Shown here in pieces: positions 41,344 to 49,174 of a stretch of DNA of 64,000 nt; within the stretch, counting starts at the first letter, position 1, and the number at the start of each line of letters is the position of its first letter. The position numbers and the translations under genes were made by a program. Under the pieces are notes generated by a model. It saw only the letters and a list, made by a program, of their open reading frames with translations, was not told the DNA's origin and searched no databases. The DNA is from Pseudomonas japonica (lineage in GTDB: Bacteria > Pseudomonadota > Gammaproteobacteria > Pseudomonadales > Pseudomonadaceae), in the NCBI RefSeq assembly GCF_900188455.1, contig NZ_FZOL01000026.1, positions 37,473 through 101,472 of the forward strand, given 5' to 3'.

Positions 41344-42088
41344 GCCCGACCTGCGCCTGTGGCTGCAAGACCACGGCCTGACCCTCAGCGTGCTGTGGGA
41401 CCCGACCGACCGCGAGCGCCTGCTCGCCGGGCTGGGCCTGACCCTGCTCATGGCCGTGGTCGCCGGCCTCGCCTCGCTGCTGATCGGCGCCCTCGGTGTG
41501 GCCGCCCAGCGCAGCCCCAGACGCTGGCTGCGCGGCCTGGTCGACGGCTACGTCGCGCTGTGGCGCAGCACCCCGCTGCTGGTGCAACTGTTCTTCTTCT
41601 ACTTCGGCCTCGGCGCCCTGCTGCCACTGACCGTCGGCGACGACGGCAGCCCGGTGCGCCTGCTCGGCGGCACCGGCTGGGCGATCATCGCCATCGCCCT
41701 GTACAGCGGCGCCTTCCAGATCGAAGCGCTGCGCGCCGGTATCGACACGGTGCCCCGCGGCATCCATGAAAGCGCCGCGGCGCTGGGCCTGCACGGCCTG
41801 TCGCTGTGGCGCCACATCCTCCTGCCGCTGGCCCTGCGCAACAGCCTGCCGGCCCTGGGCAACAACCTGGTGCAGACCCTCAAGGCCACCTCGGTCGCCT
41901 ATGCGGTGGCCGCGCCGGAACTGCTCTACGCGGCCAACCGGATCTGGTCGGAGCGCTTCAACGTCGGCGAAATGATGCAGGTGCTGCTGCTCACCTGGCT
42001 GGTCCTGATCGGCACCTGCAGCTGGCTGCTGGGTCGCCTCGAAGCGCACCTGCGACTGCCCGGACAGGAGGCCCGCGATGTTCGCTGA
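41336..42088 (+). CDS. Polar amino acid ABC transporter permease 1
   Basis: A 250-residue membrane permease of the HisM/GlnP type with five helices. LLAGLGLTLLMAVVAGLASL starts the first, the permease EAA loop is ALRAGIDTVPRGIHESAAAL, and it ends with ATSVAYAVAAPELLYAANRI. It overlaps its partner permease by 11 nt. No ATPase gene follows, so the transporter would need an ATP-binding subunit encoded elsewhere. Confidence 0.9.
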   Translation: MTEPDLRLWLQDHGLTLSVLWDPTDRERLLAGLGLTLLMAVVAGLASLLIGALGVAAQRSPRRWLRGLVDGYVALWRSTPLLVQLFFFYFGLGALLPLTVGDDGSPVRLLGGTGWAIIAIALYSGAFQIEALRAGIDTVPRGIHESAAALGLHGLSLWRHILLPLALRNSLPALGNNLVQTLKATSVAYAVAAPELLYAANRIWSERFNVGEMMQVLLLTWLVLIGTCSWLLGRLEAHLRLPGQEARDVR

Positions 42089-42764
42089 AGACGCCCTCTG
42101 GCGCCTGTTCTGGCAATGGCTGCCGTCGCTCGGCGCGGGCTTCGCCCTGAACATCGGCATGGGCCTGCTGGCCATGGCCGTGGCCAGCCTCGCCGGCGGC
42201 GCGCTGGCCCTGCTCCAGGTGCTCGCGCCGACGCCCGTGGCGAACCTCGCCGGACACCTGGGGCGCGGCTTGCGCAATCTGCCGTGGCTGGTGGTGATGT
42301 TCTACGTCGCTTACCTGCTGCCCTACGAGGTACAGGTCGGCGGGCACTGGCTGCAACTGGCCGACTGGCTCAAGGTCGCCCTGGGCCTGGCGCTGCCCGC
42401 CAGCGGTTACGTCGCCGAGATGCTCCGCGGCGCCTTGCGCACGGTACCGCTCGGGCAGTGGGAAGCCGCGCTGGCCCTGGGTCTGTCGCGGCGCCAGACG
42501 CTGCGCCGGGTGATTCTGCCGCAGGCCCTGCGCAGCGTGCTGCCGCCCTGGATGAACCTGTTCTGCACCCTGTGCATGTCCACCTCGCTGGGCAGCCTGC
42601 TGGGTGTCGAGGAACTGATGAGCGTGCTGCAGAGCCACCTCTCCGGCCAGTTGCGCGCGGACGTGCTGCTGCCCGCCTACGCCCTGGCCTTCGCCGCCTT
42701 CTTCCTGTTCGTCTACCCCCTGGCCCGCTGGGCCCGGTATCTGGAGTTGCGATGGAGCCACTGA
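42078..42764 (+). CDS. Polar amino acid ABC transporter permease 2
   Basis: A 228-residue permease of the same HisQ/GlnP family, forming a heterodimer with the preceding gene product. FALNIGMGLLAMAVASLAGG is the first helix after the N-terminal segment, the EAA-type loop is EMLRGALRTVPLGQWEAALA, and TLCMSTSLGSLLGVEELMSV follows. The stop overlaps the start of the beta-lyase-type gene by 13 nt, so translation is tightly coupled. Confidence 0.9.
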   Translation: MFAEDALWRLFWQWLPSLGAGFALNIGMGLLAMAVASLAGGALALLQVLAPTPVANLAGHLGRGLRNLPWLVVMFYVAYLLPYEVQVGGHWLQLADWLKVALGLALPASGYVAEMLRGALRTVPLGQWEAALALGLSRRQTLRRVILPQALRSVLPPWMNLFCTLCMSTSLGSLLGVEELMSVLQSHLSGQLRADVLLPAYALAFAAFFLFVYPLARWARYLELRWSH

Positions 42765-43963
42765 ACACCTGGCGCGACGACACGCGCCTGACCCATGGCG
42801 GGCGCGACCCGGCCAGCCACGGCGGCACGGTGAACACCCCGGTGTACCGCAGTTCGACCTTCATCTGGCCGAGCGCCGAGACCCTGCCGCGCTACCTGCG
42901 CCAGGCCGACGATCCGCATCTGCGCGAGCATATCTACGGGCGCAACGGCAACCCCACCACCGCCGCCTTCGAAGATGCGGTGGCGGCCCTGGAAGGCGGC
43001 TTCCGCAGCCTGGTGATGCCCTCCGGGCTGGCCGCGATCGCCGGCACCCTGCTGGCCCTGGTGCGCGGCGGCGACCATGTGCTGGTGACCGACAACTGCT
43101 ACGGCCACGCCCGCCAGGTGTTCGACCGGGTCATGCGGGAGATGGGCGTGGAGGTCAGCTATTTCCCGCCGCTGCTCGGTGCCGATATCGCCGCGCTGAT
43201 GCGCCCCAACACCCGCCTGGTGTATGCCGAGGCGCCGGGCTCGAACACCTTCGAGGTCCAGGACATTCCCGCCCTGGCCCGCGCCGCCCACGCCGGCGGC
43301 GCCCTGCTGGTGATGGACAACACCTGGGCCACGCCGCTGTTCTTCAAGCCGTTCGTGCATGGCGTGGATGTGTCGATCCAGGCGGCGACCAAGTACCTGG
43401 TGGGGCACAGCGACGCCATGCTCGGCGTGATCACCACCACCGAAGCCCTCTACAGCCAGGTGCGCGACCGGGTGCGCCTGCTCGGCTACATCGCCAGCGC
43501 CGACGATGCCTATCTCGGCCTGCGCGGCCTGCGCACCCTCGGCGTGCGCCTGCGCCAGCACCAGCGCTCGGCGCTCGCCGTGGCGCGCTGGCTGGCGCGT
43601 CGCCCGGAGGTGCTCAAGGTGCTGCATCCGGCGCTCCCCGACTGCCCCGGACACGCCCTGTTCGAACGGGATTTCCTCGGTGCCTCGGGGCTGTTCGGCG
43701 TGGTCCTGCGGCCCATCCCCGAAGTCGCCCTGCACGCCTTTCTCGACAGCCTGCGGCTGTTCGCCCAGGGCGCCAGCTGGGGCGGTTTCGAAAGCCTGAT
43801 CCGCATTGCCCACGGCCAGCGCGCCTTCCCCGACGGACTGCCACCCGGCCACCTGCTGCGCCTGCATGTCGGCCTGGAAGCGGTCGACGACCTGCTCGCC
43901 GACCTCGACCAGGCCTTCGCCCAGGCCCGCGCCCGCCACCCCGATACCGATACCCAACCCTGA
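42752..43963 (+). CDS. Cystathionine beta-lyase-type PLP enzyme (cysteine S-conjugate beta-lyase candidate)
   Basis: A 403-residue PLP enzyme of the Cys/Met metabolism family. PLP motifs: YGRNGNPTTAAFEDAVAALE, PSGLAAIAGTLLALVRGGD, the cofactor Asp in LLVMDNTWATPLFFKP (D189) and the Schiff-base Lys in IQAATKYLVGHSDAMLG (K214). Its length and the YLVGHSD loop fit MetC-type beta-lyases, which break the C-S bond of cystathionine or cysteine S-conjugates to give a thiol, pyruvate and ammonia. In this operon (transporter before, DszB-like and dipeptidase after) a cysteine conjugate is a good substrate hypothesis. Confidence 0.9.
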   Translation: MEPLNTWRDDTRLTHGGRDPASHGGTVNTPVYRSSTFIWPSAETLPRYLRQADDPHLREHIYGRNGNPTTAAFEDAVAALEGGFRSLVMPSGLAAIAGTLLALVRGGDHVLVTDNCYGHARQVFDRVMREMGVEVSYFPPLLGADIAALMRPNTRLVYAEAPGSNTFEVQDIPALARAAHAGGALLVMDNTWATPLFFKPFVHGVDVSIQAATKYLVGHSDAMLGVITTTEALYSQVRDRVRLLGYIASADDAYLGLRGLRTLGVRLRQHQRSALAVARWLARRPEVLKVLHPALPDCPGHALFERDFLGASGLFGVVLRPIPEVALHAFLDSLRLFAQGASWGGFESLIRIAHGQRAFPDGLPPGHLLRLHVGLEAVDDLLADLDQAFAQARARHPDTDTQP

Positions 43964-43974
43964 TGGAGACTGCG

Positions 43975-45009
43975 ATGAGCGAACCCGTGACGACCCTGTA
44001 CAGCATCTGCCCGCTGCTGGTGGCCTCGAACCTGGCCGTGGAACTGGGCTGGCTCGATGAAGAATTCGAGCGCGTCGGCGCCGTGCCGCGCTACCTGCGC
44101 TCGCTGCCCGACAACGGCGGCTGGCTGAGCCACTTCAGCCATGAGCAACCCGGCCTGATCCGCGATGGTGGCGCCACCCCCGCCCTCTGGGCGCGGGCCG
44201 ACAAGGCCGACACCCTGCTCCTGGCGACCACCGCCAGCCAGCGCGCCGGGCAGATCCTGGTGCGCGCCGACGGGCAGATCCGCCGCGTCGCCGACCTGGT
44301 CGACAAGCGCATCGGTGTCCCGGTGAGCCGCGCCACCCAGCGCATCGACGTGCTCAAGGCCTTCGCCGAACAAGGCATCGACAGCGCCCTGGCACTGGCC
44401 GGGCTACGCCCCGAACAGGTCGAGCGGGTGCCGATCGAAGACCACGGCGACCCCCACGACCTGCGTCCGGCGCAGCGCCCCGCGGCGCTGTGGAGCCAGT
44501 TGCGCAACCTGCACAGCGGCCCCGGCGCGGAGCTGCGGGCCCTGCTCGATGGCCGCGTGGACGCCCTGCATGTGCAGGCCGGGCATGTGCCGAAGCTGTT
44601 GGCCAGCGGCCAGTTCAGCGTCATCGAGGACCTTGAGCAGCGTCCGGACTGGACCTTGAAAAACCAGAACGGTCCCTACGTCACCACCGTCGATCGCGCC
44701 TTCGCCGAGGCCCATCCCGAGGTGGTGGTGGCCTTCCTCCGCGCGGCCATTCGCGCCGGGCGCTGGATCGAGCAGTTCCCCGAGGCGGCGGCGTCGCTGC
44801 TGACCCGGGTGACCTTCCTGCCGGACGCCGCCTTCATCGTCGACAGCCTGCGCGGTCGCGAGCTGGTGCCGAACCTGGCGCCGCGCAACCTCGCCGCGCT
44901 GGACCTGAAGAAGCAGTTCCTGGTCCGCCACGGCTACCTGCAACAGGACTTCGACCTGCACGCCTGGGTCAGCCCCGATTACCTCGCCCAGGCCCACGCC
45001 GGGCTCTGA
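43975..45009 (+). CDS. DszB-like desulfinase-family protein (cytosolic, SsuA-like fold)
   Basis: A 344-residue protein related to sulfonate-binding proteins but with no signal peptide. The arrangement TTLYSICPLLVASNLAVELG, LSHFSHEQPG and LIRDGGATPALWARAD closely parallels DszB, the 2'-hydroxybiphenyl-2-sulfinate desulfinase, whose Cys27, His60 and Arg70 (in an RxGG motif) are catalytic. Here Cys12, His53 and Arg63 (in RDGG) occupy matching positions, with the same His-Arg spacing of 10. Further parallels are IRRVADLVDKRIGVPVSR and the C-terminal QFLVRHGYLQQDFDLHAWVS. A C-S cleaving role on a sulfinate or related compound is suggested. It could instead be a cytosolic binding protein. GGAG lies 7 nt before the ATG. 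Confidence 0.72.
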   Translation: MSEPVTTLYSICPLLVASNLAVELGWLDEEFERVGAVPRYLRSLPDNGGWLSHFSHEQPGLIRDGGATPALWARADKADTLLLATTASQRAGQILVRADGQIRRVADLVDKRIGVPVSRATQRIDVLKAFAEQGIDSALALAGLRPEQVERVPIEDHGDPHDLRPAQRPAALWSQLRNLHSGPGAELRALLDGRVDALHVQAGHVPKLLASGQFSVIEDLEQRPDWTLKNQNGPYVTTVDRAFAEAHPEVVVAFLRAAIRAGRWIEQFPEAAASLLTRVTFLPDAAFIVDSLRGRELVPNLAPRNLAALDLKKQFLVRHGYLQQDFDLHAWVSPDYLAQAHAGL

Positions 45010-45034
45010 CTGAACCGTTCGCCAAGGAATGCCC

Positions 45035-47326
45035 ATGAACCAGCGTTTCCCCCTGCTCCCTCCGCGCCCCCTCTACGGCCTGCTGTTCGGCGGCCTGCTC
45101 AGCAGTCCCGGCTGGGCCGCCGAGACCACCCTGGACAAGGTCCAGGTAGTCGGCGCGCGGGTCACCGAGGCCAGCGCCGCCATCGGCGAAGACCGCATCA
45201 GCAACACCCTGGCCATCTCCCACCAGGCCTTGCTCTCGGCACCGGCCGGCACCTCCGGGCTGAAGATGCTCGAAGCCCTGCCCGGCTTCAACGTCCAGGT
45301 CAACGACGCCCTCGGCCTGTACGAATTCGGCAACTCGGTCTTCGTGCGCGCCTTCAACCTGCAGCAGATCGGCTTCTCCATCGACGGCGTGCCCCTGGGC
45401 CGCAGCGACCAGTTCGGCGGCAGCCCGATCTACCGCTACGTCGACAACGAGAACACCGAGCGGGTCACCGCCTCCACCGGCGCCGGCGATGTCACCCAGT
45501 CCGGCTACGCCTCCCTCGGCCCCTATGTCGACTACCAGACCAGCGACCCGTCGCCCACCCCCGGGGCGAGCCTGTCCTACACCCTGGGCAGCGACAGCCT
45601 GCGGCGCAGTTTCGTGCGCCTGCAGACCGGCGAGTACCAGGGCCTGTCGGCCTACGTCAGCCGCTCGAAGATCGACGGCGACCTGTGGCGCGGCCCCGGC
45701 ACCATCGACCGCGAACACCTCGAAGCGAAGGTGCGCTACCGCTTCGGCGAGGGCAACAGTGTGTGGGTGCGGGCGGTGCACAACGCCTTCCACGACTTCG
45801 ACTCGCCCTACGTCAGCCTGGCCCAGTACCACGGCACCGCCAACGATGCCTTCGGCCGTTCCGGACGCGACTTCGCCTACCTCGACTACCTGCCCGACCT
45901 GAAGCCGACCGCAGCGGGGGTGAAGTACAGCAACAGCGGCTACAACCAGTACTACAAGCAGGCCATCAACCAGCGCCGCGACACCCTCTACAGCCTCGGC
46001 GGCGAACTGCGCCTGAACGACGACCTGACCCAGTACGCCACCCTCTACTACGAGGGCAAGCGCGGCTACGGCGTGTCGCCGGAGGCCTACGCCACCTCGC
46101 TGGCCCTGAACAAGGCCGAGGCCGGCGTGCCCGGCCTGTTCGCCCCGCGCGGCGTGCAGTACGGCCTCTCGGCCCTCAGCGGGCATCGCTACGGCGGGCG
46201 CACCGGGCTGCAGTGGCAACTGGGTGACCACCGCCTGGAAGCCGGGGTGTGGGCGGAGAAGGACGTGTTCAACCGTCTGCAGGCGCGCTACAACCTCACC
46301 GACGGCAGCCCGGCGGGGGATGCCCTGCTCGACGAGCCGGTACACCGCCAGGGCGACTTCACCTCGACCCGCGATTCGCTGCAGTTGCACCTGAAAGACA
46401 CCTGGTCGCTGCTCGACGACCGCCTGCTCCTGCAGTACGGCTTCAAGCGCCTGGAACTGGACTACCGCATCGAAGGCCAGCGCAACGCCGGCGACTACAT
46501 CAACCACCGCAGCCCGCGCCTGTCCACCACCTGGCGCGACGGCTTCCTGCCGCAGGTCGGCGCGGTCTACAACCTCACCGACAGCAGCCAGGTGTTCGCC
46601 TCGTACTCGGAGAACATGGCCCTGCCTCGTGGCGCCGATGACATCTACCGCGCCGCCAGCCCCCAGGCGCCGGCGCCGGAAGCGGAACGGGCGAAGAACT
46701 ACGAGCTGGGCTGGCGCCTCAACCGGCCGACCTTCAACCTGGCCTGGGCGCTGTATCGCAGTGACTTCGACAACCGCCTGCAGGCCTTCGCCGCGCCGGT
46801 GCCCGGCAGCAGCCAGGTGGAGACCTGGTACCAGAACGTCGGCAAGGCCCAGGCCTGGGGCAGCGAACTGAGCGGCCAGTGGAAACCCGGGGTGCTCGCC
46901 GACAAAGTGGTGCTCAACGGCGCCCTCACCTACAACCGCGCGCAGTTCCAGAACGATGCCGCGGGCCTGGCCCTGGACGGCAACGACCTGCCCGACAGCC
47001 CGCGCTGGCTGGCCCAGAGCGGCATCACCTGGGAGATCACGCCGTGGGCGATCGTCAACCTCTCGGCGCGCTTCATCGGTGAACGCTACAGCAACTTCAC
47101 CAACAGCGAGCAGGTGCCCGGCTACACCCTCTACAGCGCCTACCTCGACCTGGGCGGCGCGGCCTGGGGCGATGGCGCGCTGAAGAGCGTCAAGCTGCGC
47201 TTCAACATCGACAACCTGTTCGACAAGGACTACCTGGGCTACATCCTCACCAGCACCAGCGGTCCGGCGGTGTTCCGTCCGGGCTCGCCACGGACCTTCC
47301 AGACCACCCTCAGCGTCGACTTCTAA
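45035..47326 (+). CDS. TonB-dependent receptor of the sulfur/dipeptide cluster
   Basis: A 763-residue receptor. Signal peptide to about SSPGWAA; TonB box DKVQVVGARVTEASAA; plug with GTSGLKMLEALPGFNVQVND, FVRAFNLQQIGFSIDGVPLG and TASTGAGDVTQSGYASLGPY; barrel ending TFQTTLSVDF. No STN domain. AAGGA lies 6 nt before the ATG at 45035. It follows the DszB-like gene by 25 nt and precedes the dipeptidase. Two receptors in one operon suggest two related ligands or alternative forms of one. Confidence 0.9.
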   Translation: MNQRFPLLPPRPLYGLLFGGLLSSPGWAAETTLDKVQVVGARVTEASAAIGEDRISNTLAISHQALLSAPAGTSGLKMLEALPGFNVQVNDALGLYEFGNSVFVRAFNLQQIGFSIDGVPLGRSDQFGGSPIYRYVDNENTERVTASTGAGDVTQSGYASLGPYVDYQTSDPSPTPGASLSYTLGSDSLRRSFVRLQTGEYQGLSAYVSRSKIDGDLWRGPGTIDREHLEAKVRYRFGEGNSVWVRAVHNAFHDFDSPYVSLAQYHGTANDAFGRSGRDFAYLDYLPDLKPTAAGVKYSNSGYNQYYKQAINQRRDTLYSLGGELRLNDDLTQYATLYYEGKRGYGVSPEAYATSLALNKAEAGVPGLFAPRGVQYGLSALSGHRYGGRTGLQWQLGDHRLEAGVWAEKDVFNRLQARYNLTDGSPAGDALLDEPVHRQGDFTSTRDSLQLHLKDTWSLLDDRLLLQYGFKRLELDYRIEGQRNAGDYINHRSPRLSTTWRDGFLPQVGAVYNLTDSSQVFASYSENMALPRGADDIYRAASPQAPAPEAERAKNYELGWRLNRPTFNLAWALYRSDFDNRLQAFAAPVPGSSQVETWYQNVGKAQAWGSELSGQWKPGVLADKVVLNGALTYNRAQFQNDAAGLALDGNDLPDSPRWLAQSGITWEITPWAIVNLSARFIGERYSNFTNSEQVPGYTLYSAYLDLGGAAWGDGALKSVKLRFNIDNLFDKDYLGYILTSTSGPAVFRPGSPRTFQTTLSVDF

Positions 47327-47332
47327 GCCCGC

Positions 47333-47354
47333 GGCCGCACCCGCGGGTGCGGCC
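47333..47354. terminator. Perfect intercistronic hairpin
   Basis: GGCCGCACCC-GC-GGGTGCGGCC, a 10-bp perfect stem between the receptor and dipeptidase genes, with no T tract. It may attenuate or stabilise the upstream mRNA rather than end it. Confidence 0.5.
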
Positions 47355-47374
47355 CCCTATCGGTGGAACCGCCC

Positions 47375-48580
47375 ATGAACATCCTGTTTCCGCTGCTCGC
47401 CCTGGCGAGCCTGGCCGCCCAGGCCGCCGAGCCCCAGGTCAGCCCCGAGGTGCTGGCCCTGCACCAACGCCTGTTGGTGCTCGACAGCCACCTGGACACC
47501 CCCTTGCAACTGACCCGCCCCGGCTGGGACATCAACCTGCGCCACGACAGCCAGACCGACGGCAGCCAGGTGGACCTGCCGCGCATGCGCGAGGGCGGCC
47601 TCGATGGCGGTTTCTTCGTCATCTATACGCCCCAGGGCCCGCGCGACGAAGCCGGGCTGGCCCAGGCCAGCGCCTATGGCCTGGCCACCCTGCAGCGCAT
47701 CCGCGACATGATCGACCGCCAGCCCGAGGACTTCGCTCTCGCCCGCAGCGCCGCGGATGCCCGGCGCATCGCCGCCGGCGGCAAGCGCGTGGTGTTCATC
47801 AGCATGGAGAACGCCGAGCCGCTGGCCGCCGACCCCGGGCTGCTGCGCACCTACCAGCGCCAGGGCCTGAGCATGCTTGGCCTGGTGCACTTCGCCAGCA
47901 ACAGCTTCGCCGACTCGGCCACCGCCCTGCCGGAGTGGCACGGCCTCAACGACAAGGGCCGCGCCCTGGTGCGCGAGGCCAATCGCCTGGGGCTGCTGCT
48001 GGATGTCTCGCATGCCTCCGACGCGACCTTCGACCAGGTTCTGGAGTTGTCCAGCGCGCCGATCATCGCCTCCCACTCCAGCAGCCGCGCGGTCAACGCC
48101 CACCCGCGCAACCTCGACGATGAGCGCCTGCGCCAGCTTGCGGCCAAGGGCGGGGTGATCCAGGTCACCGCCTACAGCGACTACCTGATCCCCCTGGCGG
48201 TCAACCCCGAGCGCAACAAGGCCCTGGCGGCCCTGGGCGCACGCTTTCGCAACCTCGCCGCCCTCGACCCGCAGCAGACCCGCGCGCTGTTCGCCGAACG
48301 GGCGGAGATCGACCGGCGCTACGCCCAGCCGCGCGCCGATCTCGATGTGTTCATGAAGCATGTGCTGCATGTTCTGGAGGTGGTCGGCCCGCGGCATGTG
48401 GGCATCGGTGCGGACTGGGATGGCGGTGGCGGCGTGACCGGGCTGGAGGATGTCAGCCAGCTGCCGCTGATCAGCCAGCGCCTGTTGCAGGCGGGGTATG
48501 ACGAAGACGACCTGGCGGCGATCTGGGGCGGGAATCTGTTGCGGGTGCTGCAGGCGGCACAGGATGGTGCTGGGCGTTAG
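47375..48580 (+). CDS. Renal dipeptidase-family (M19) peptidase, exported
   Basis: A 401-residue zinc dipeptidase. Signal peptide MNILFPLLALASLAAQAA|EP, so it acts in the periplasm. M19 landmarks: the metal-binding H-x-D pair in VLDSHLDTP (H39, D41), bridging Glu in VFISMENAEPL, His residues in DVSHASDATF and SHSSSRAVNAHPRN, and Asp in GIGADWDGGGG. The family cleaves dipeptides with a free N-terminus, including Cys-Gly conjugates in animals and beta-lactams weakly. Last gene of the cluster; with the ABC importer and beta-lyase it completes a plausible route for Cys-Gly-type conjugates. Confidence 0.9.
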   Translation: MNILFPLLALASLAAQAAEPQVSPEVLALHQRLLVLDSHLDTPLQLTRPGWDINLRHDSQTDGSQVDLPRMREGGLDGGFFVIYTPQGPRDEAGLAQASAYGLATLQRIRDMIDRQPEDFALARSAADARRIAAGGKRVVFISMENAEPLAADPGLLRTYQRQGLSMLGLVHFASNSFADSATALPEWHGLNDKGRALVREANRLGLLLDVSHASDATFDQVLELSSAPIIASHSSSRAVNAHPRNLDDERLRQLAAKGGVIQVTAYSDYLIPLAVNPERNKALAALGARFRNLAALDPQQTRALFAERAEIDRRYAQPRADLDVFMKHVLHVLEVVGPRHVGIGADWDGGGGVTGLEDVSQLPLISQRLLQAGYDEDDLAAIWGGNLLRVLQAAQDGAGR

Positions 48581-48625
48581 CTCATGTACGAATAGGTTTG
48601 CCTGATGTTGTAGGAGCTGGCTTGC

Positions 48626-48722
48626 CTGCGATCGGCGGCGCAGCCGTCGTAAAATCAGCATCCGCGGTGTGCCAGACCCACTGCGGATTCAGGGTTTACG
48701 ACGGCTGCGCCGCCGATCGCAG
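48626..48722. repeat. 28-bp perfect inverted repeat of a second palindrome family
   Basis: Arms 48626-48653 (CTGCGATCGGCGGCGCAGCC, then GTCGTAAA) and 48695-48722 are exact reverse complements around a 41-bp spacer. The right arm abuts the outer end of repeat copy C at 48723, so two unrelated palindromic repeats are stacked. No coding potential. Confidence 0.85.
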
Positions 48723-49138
48723 CATGGGTATCTACACATCTTTGACGGCCTGGCGGGAAACCGCATCAAGGCCGCCAGGTGCCCGTCTTGAGTCTTGCAG
48801 CGCCCTCCAGATCGAGCGCCGCCCGCGCGGCGCATCGCGAGCTCGCTCGCTCCTACATTTTTTGCAACGTACCTATGCCTGACAGGCCATAGTTGACCGC
48901 CTTGTGTGCACGACGCGGTATCGCGTCGACCCAACAGCTTCCCCGCGATAAATCGCCAAGCGCCAAAGGCTGGCAACGCCGCTCTCACAGGCCATGGCAC
49001 GTTGCAAAAAATGTAGGAGCGAGCGTGCTCGCGATGCGCCGCGCGGGCGGCGCTCGATCTGGAGGGCGCTGCAAGGCTTGAGGCAGGCGCCTGGCAGCCT
49101 TGATGTGGTTTCCCGCCATACCGTCAACGTTGCCCATG
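48723..49138 (+). repeat. Long near-palindromic repeat element, copy C
   Basis: 416 bp. Left end CATGGGTATCTACACATCTT is intact; the right end is eroded (GTCAACGTTGCCCATG in place of the TGTGTAGATACCCATG form), with a ~10-bp deletion. Internal REP-like cores are the AGCTCGCTCGCTCCTACA variant, and the left and right arms complement each other with one mismatch. The centre contains GCCTGACAGGCCATAGTTGA, the same orientation as copies A and D. Confidence 0.88.
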
Positions 49139-49174
49139 CCGATCGCAAGCAAACCAGCCCCTACAACCCCACAC

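Noticed and set aside
43975..45009. Calling the DszB-like gene an ordinary ABC periplasmic binding protein
   Set aside because: There is no signal peptide or lipobox in any plausible start, and the Cys, His and Arg positions match DszB. The binding-protein fold is shared, so this alternative is kept only as a caveat.
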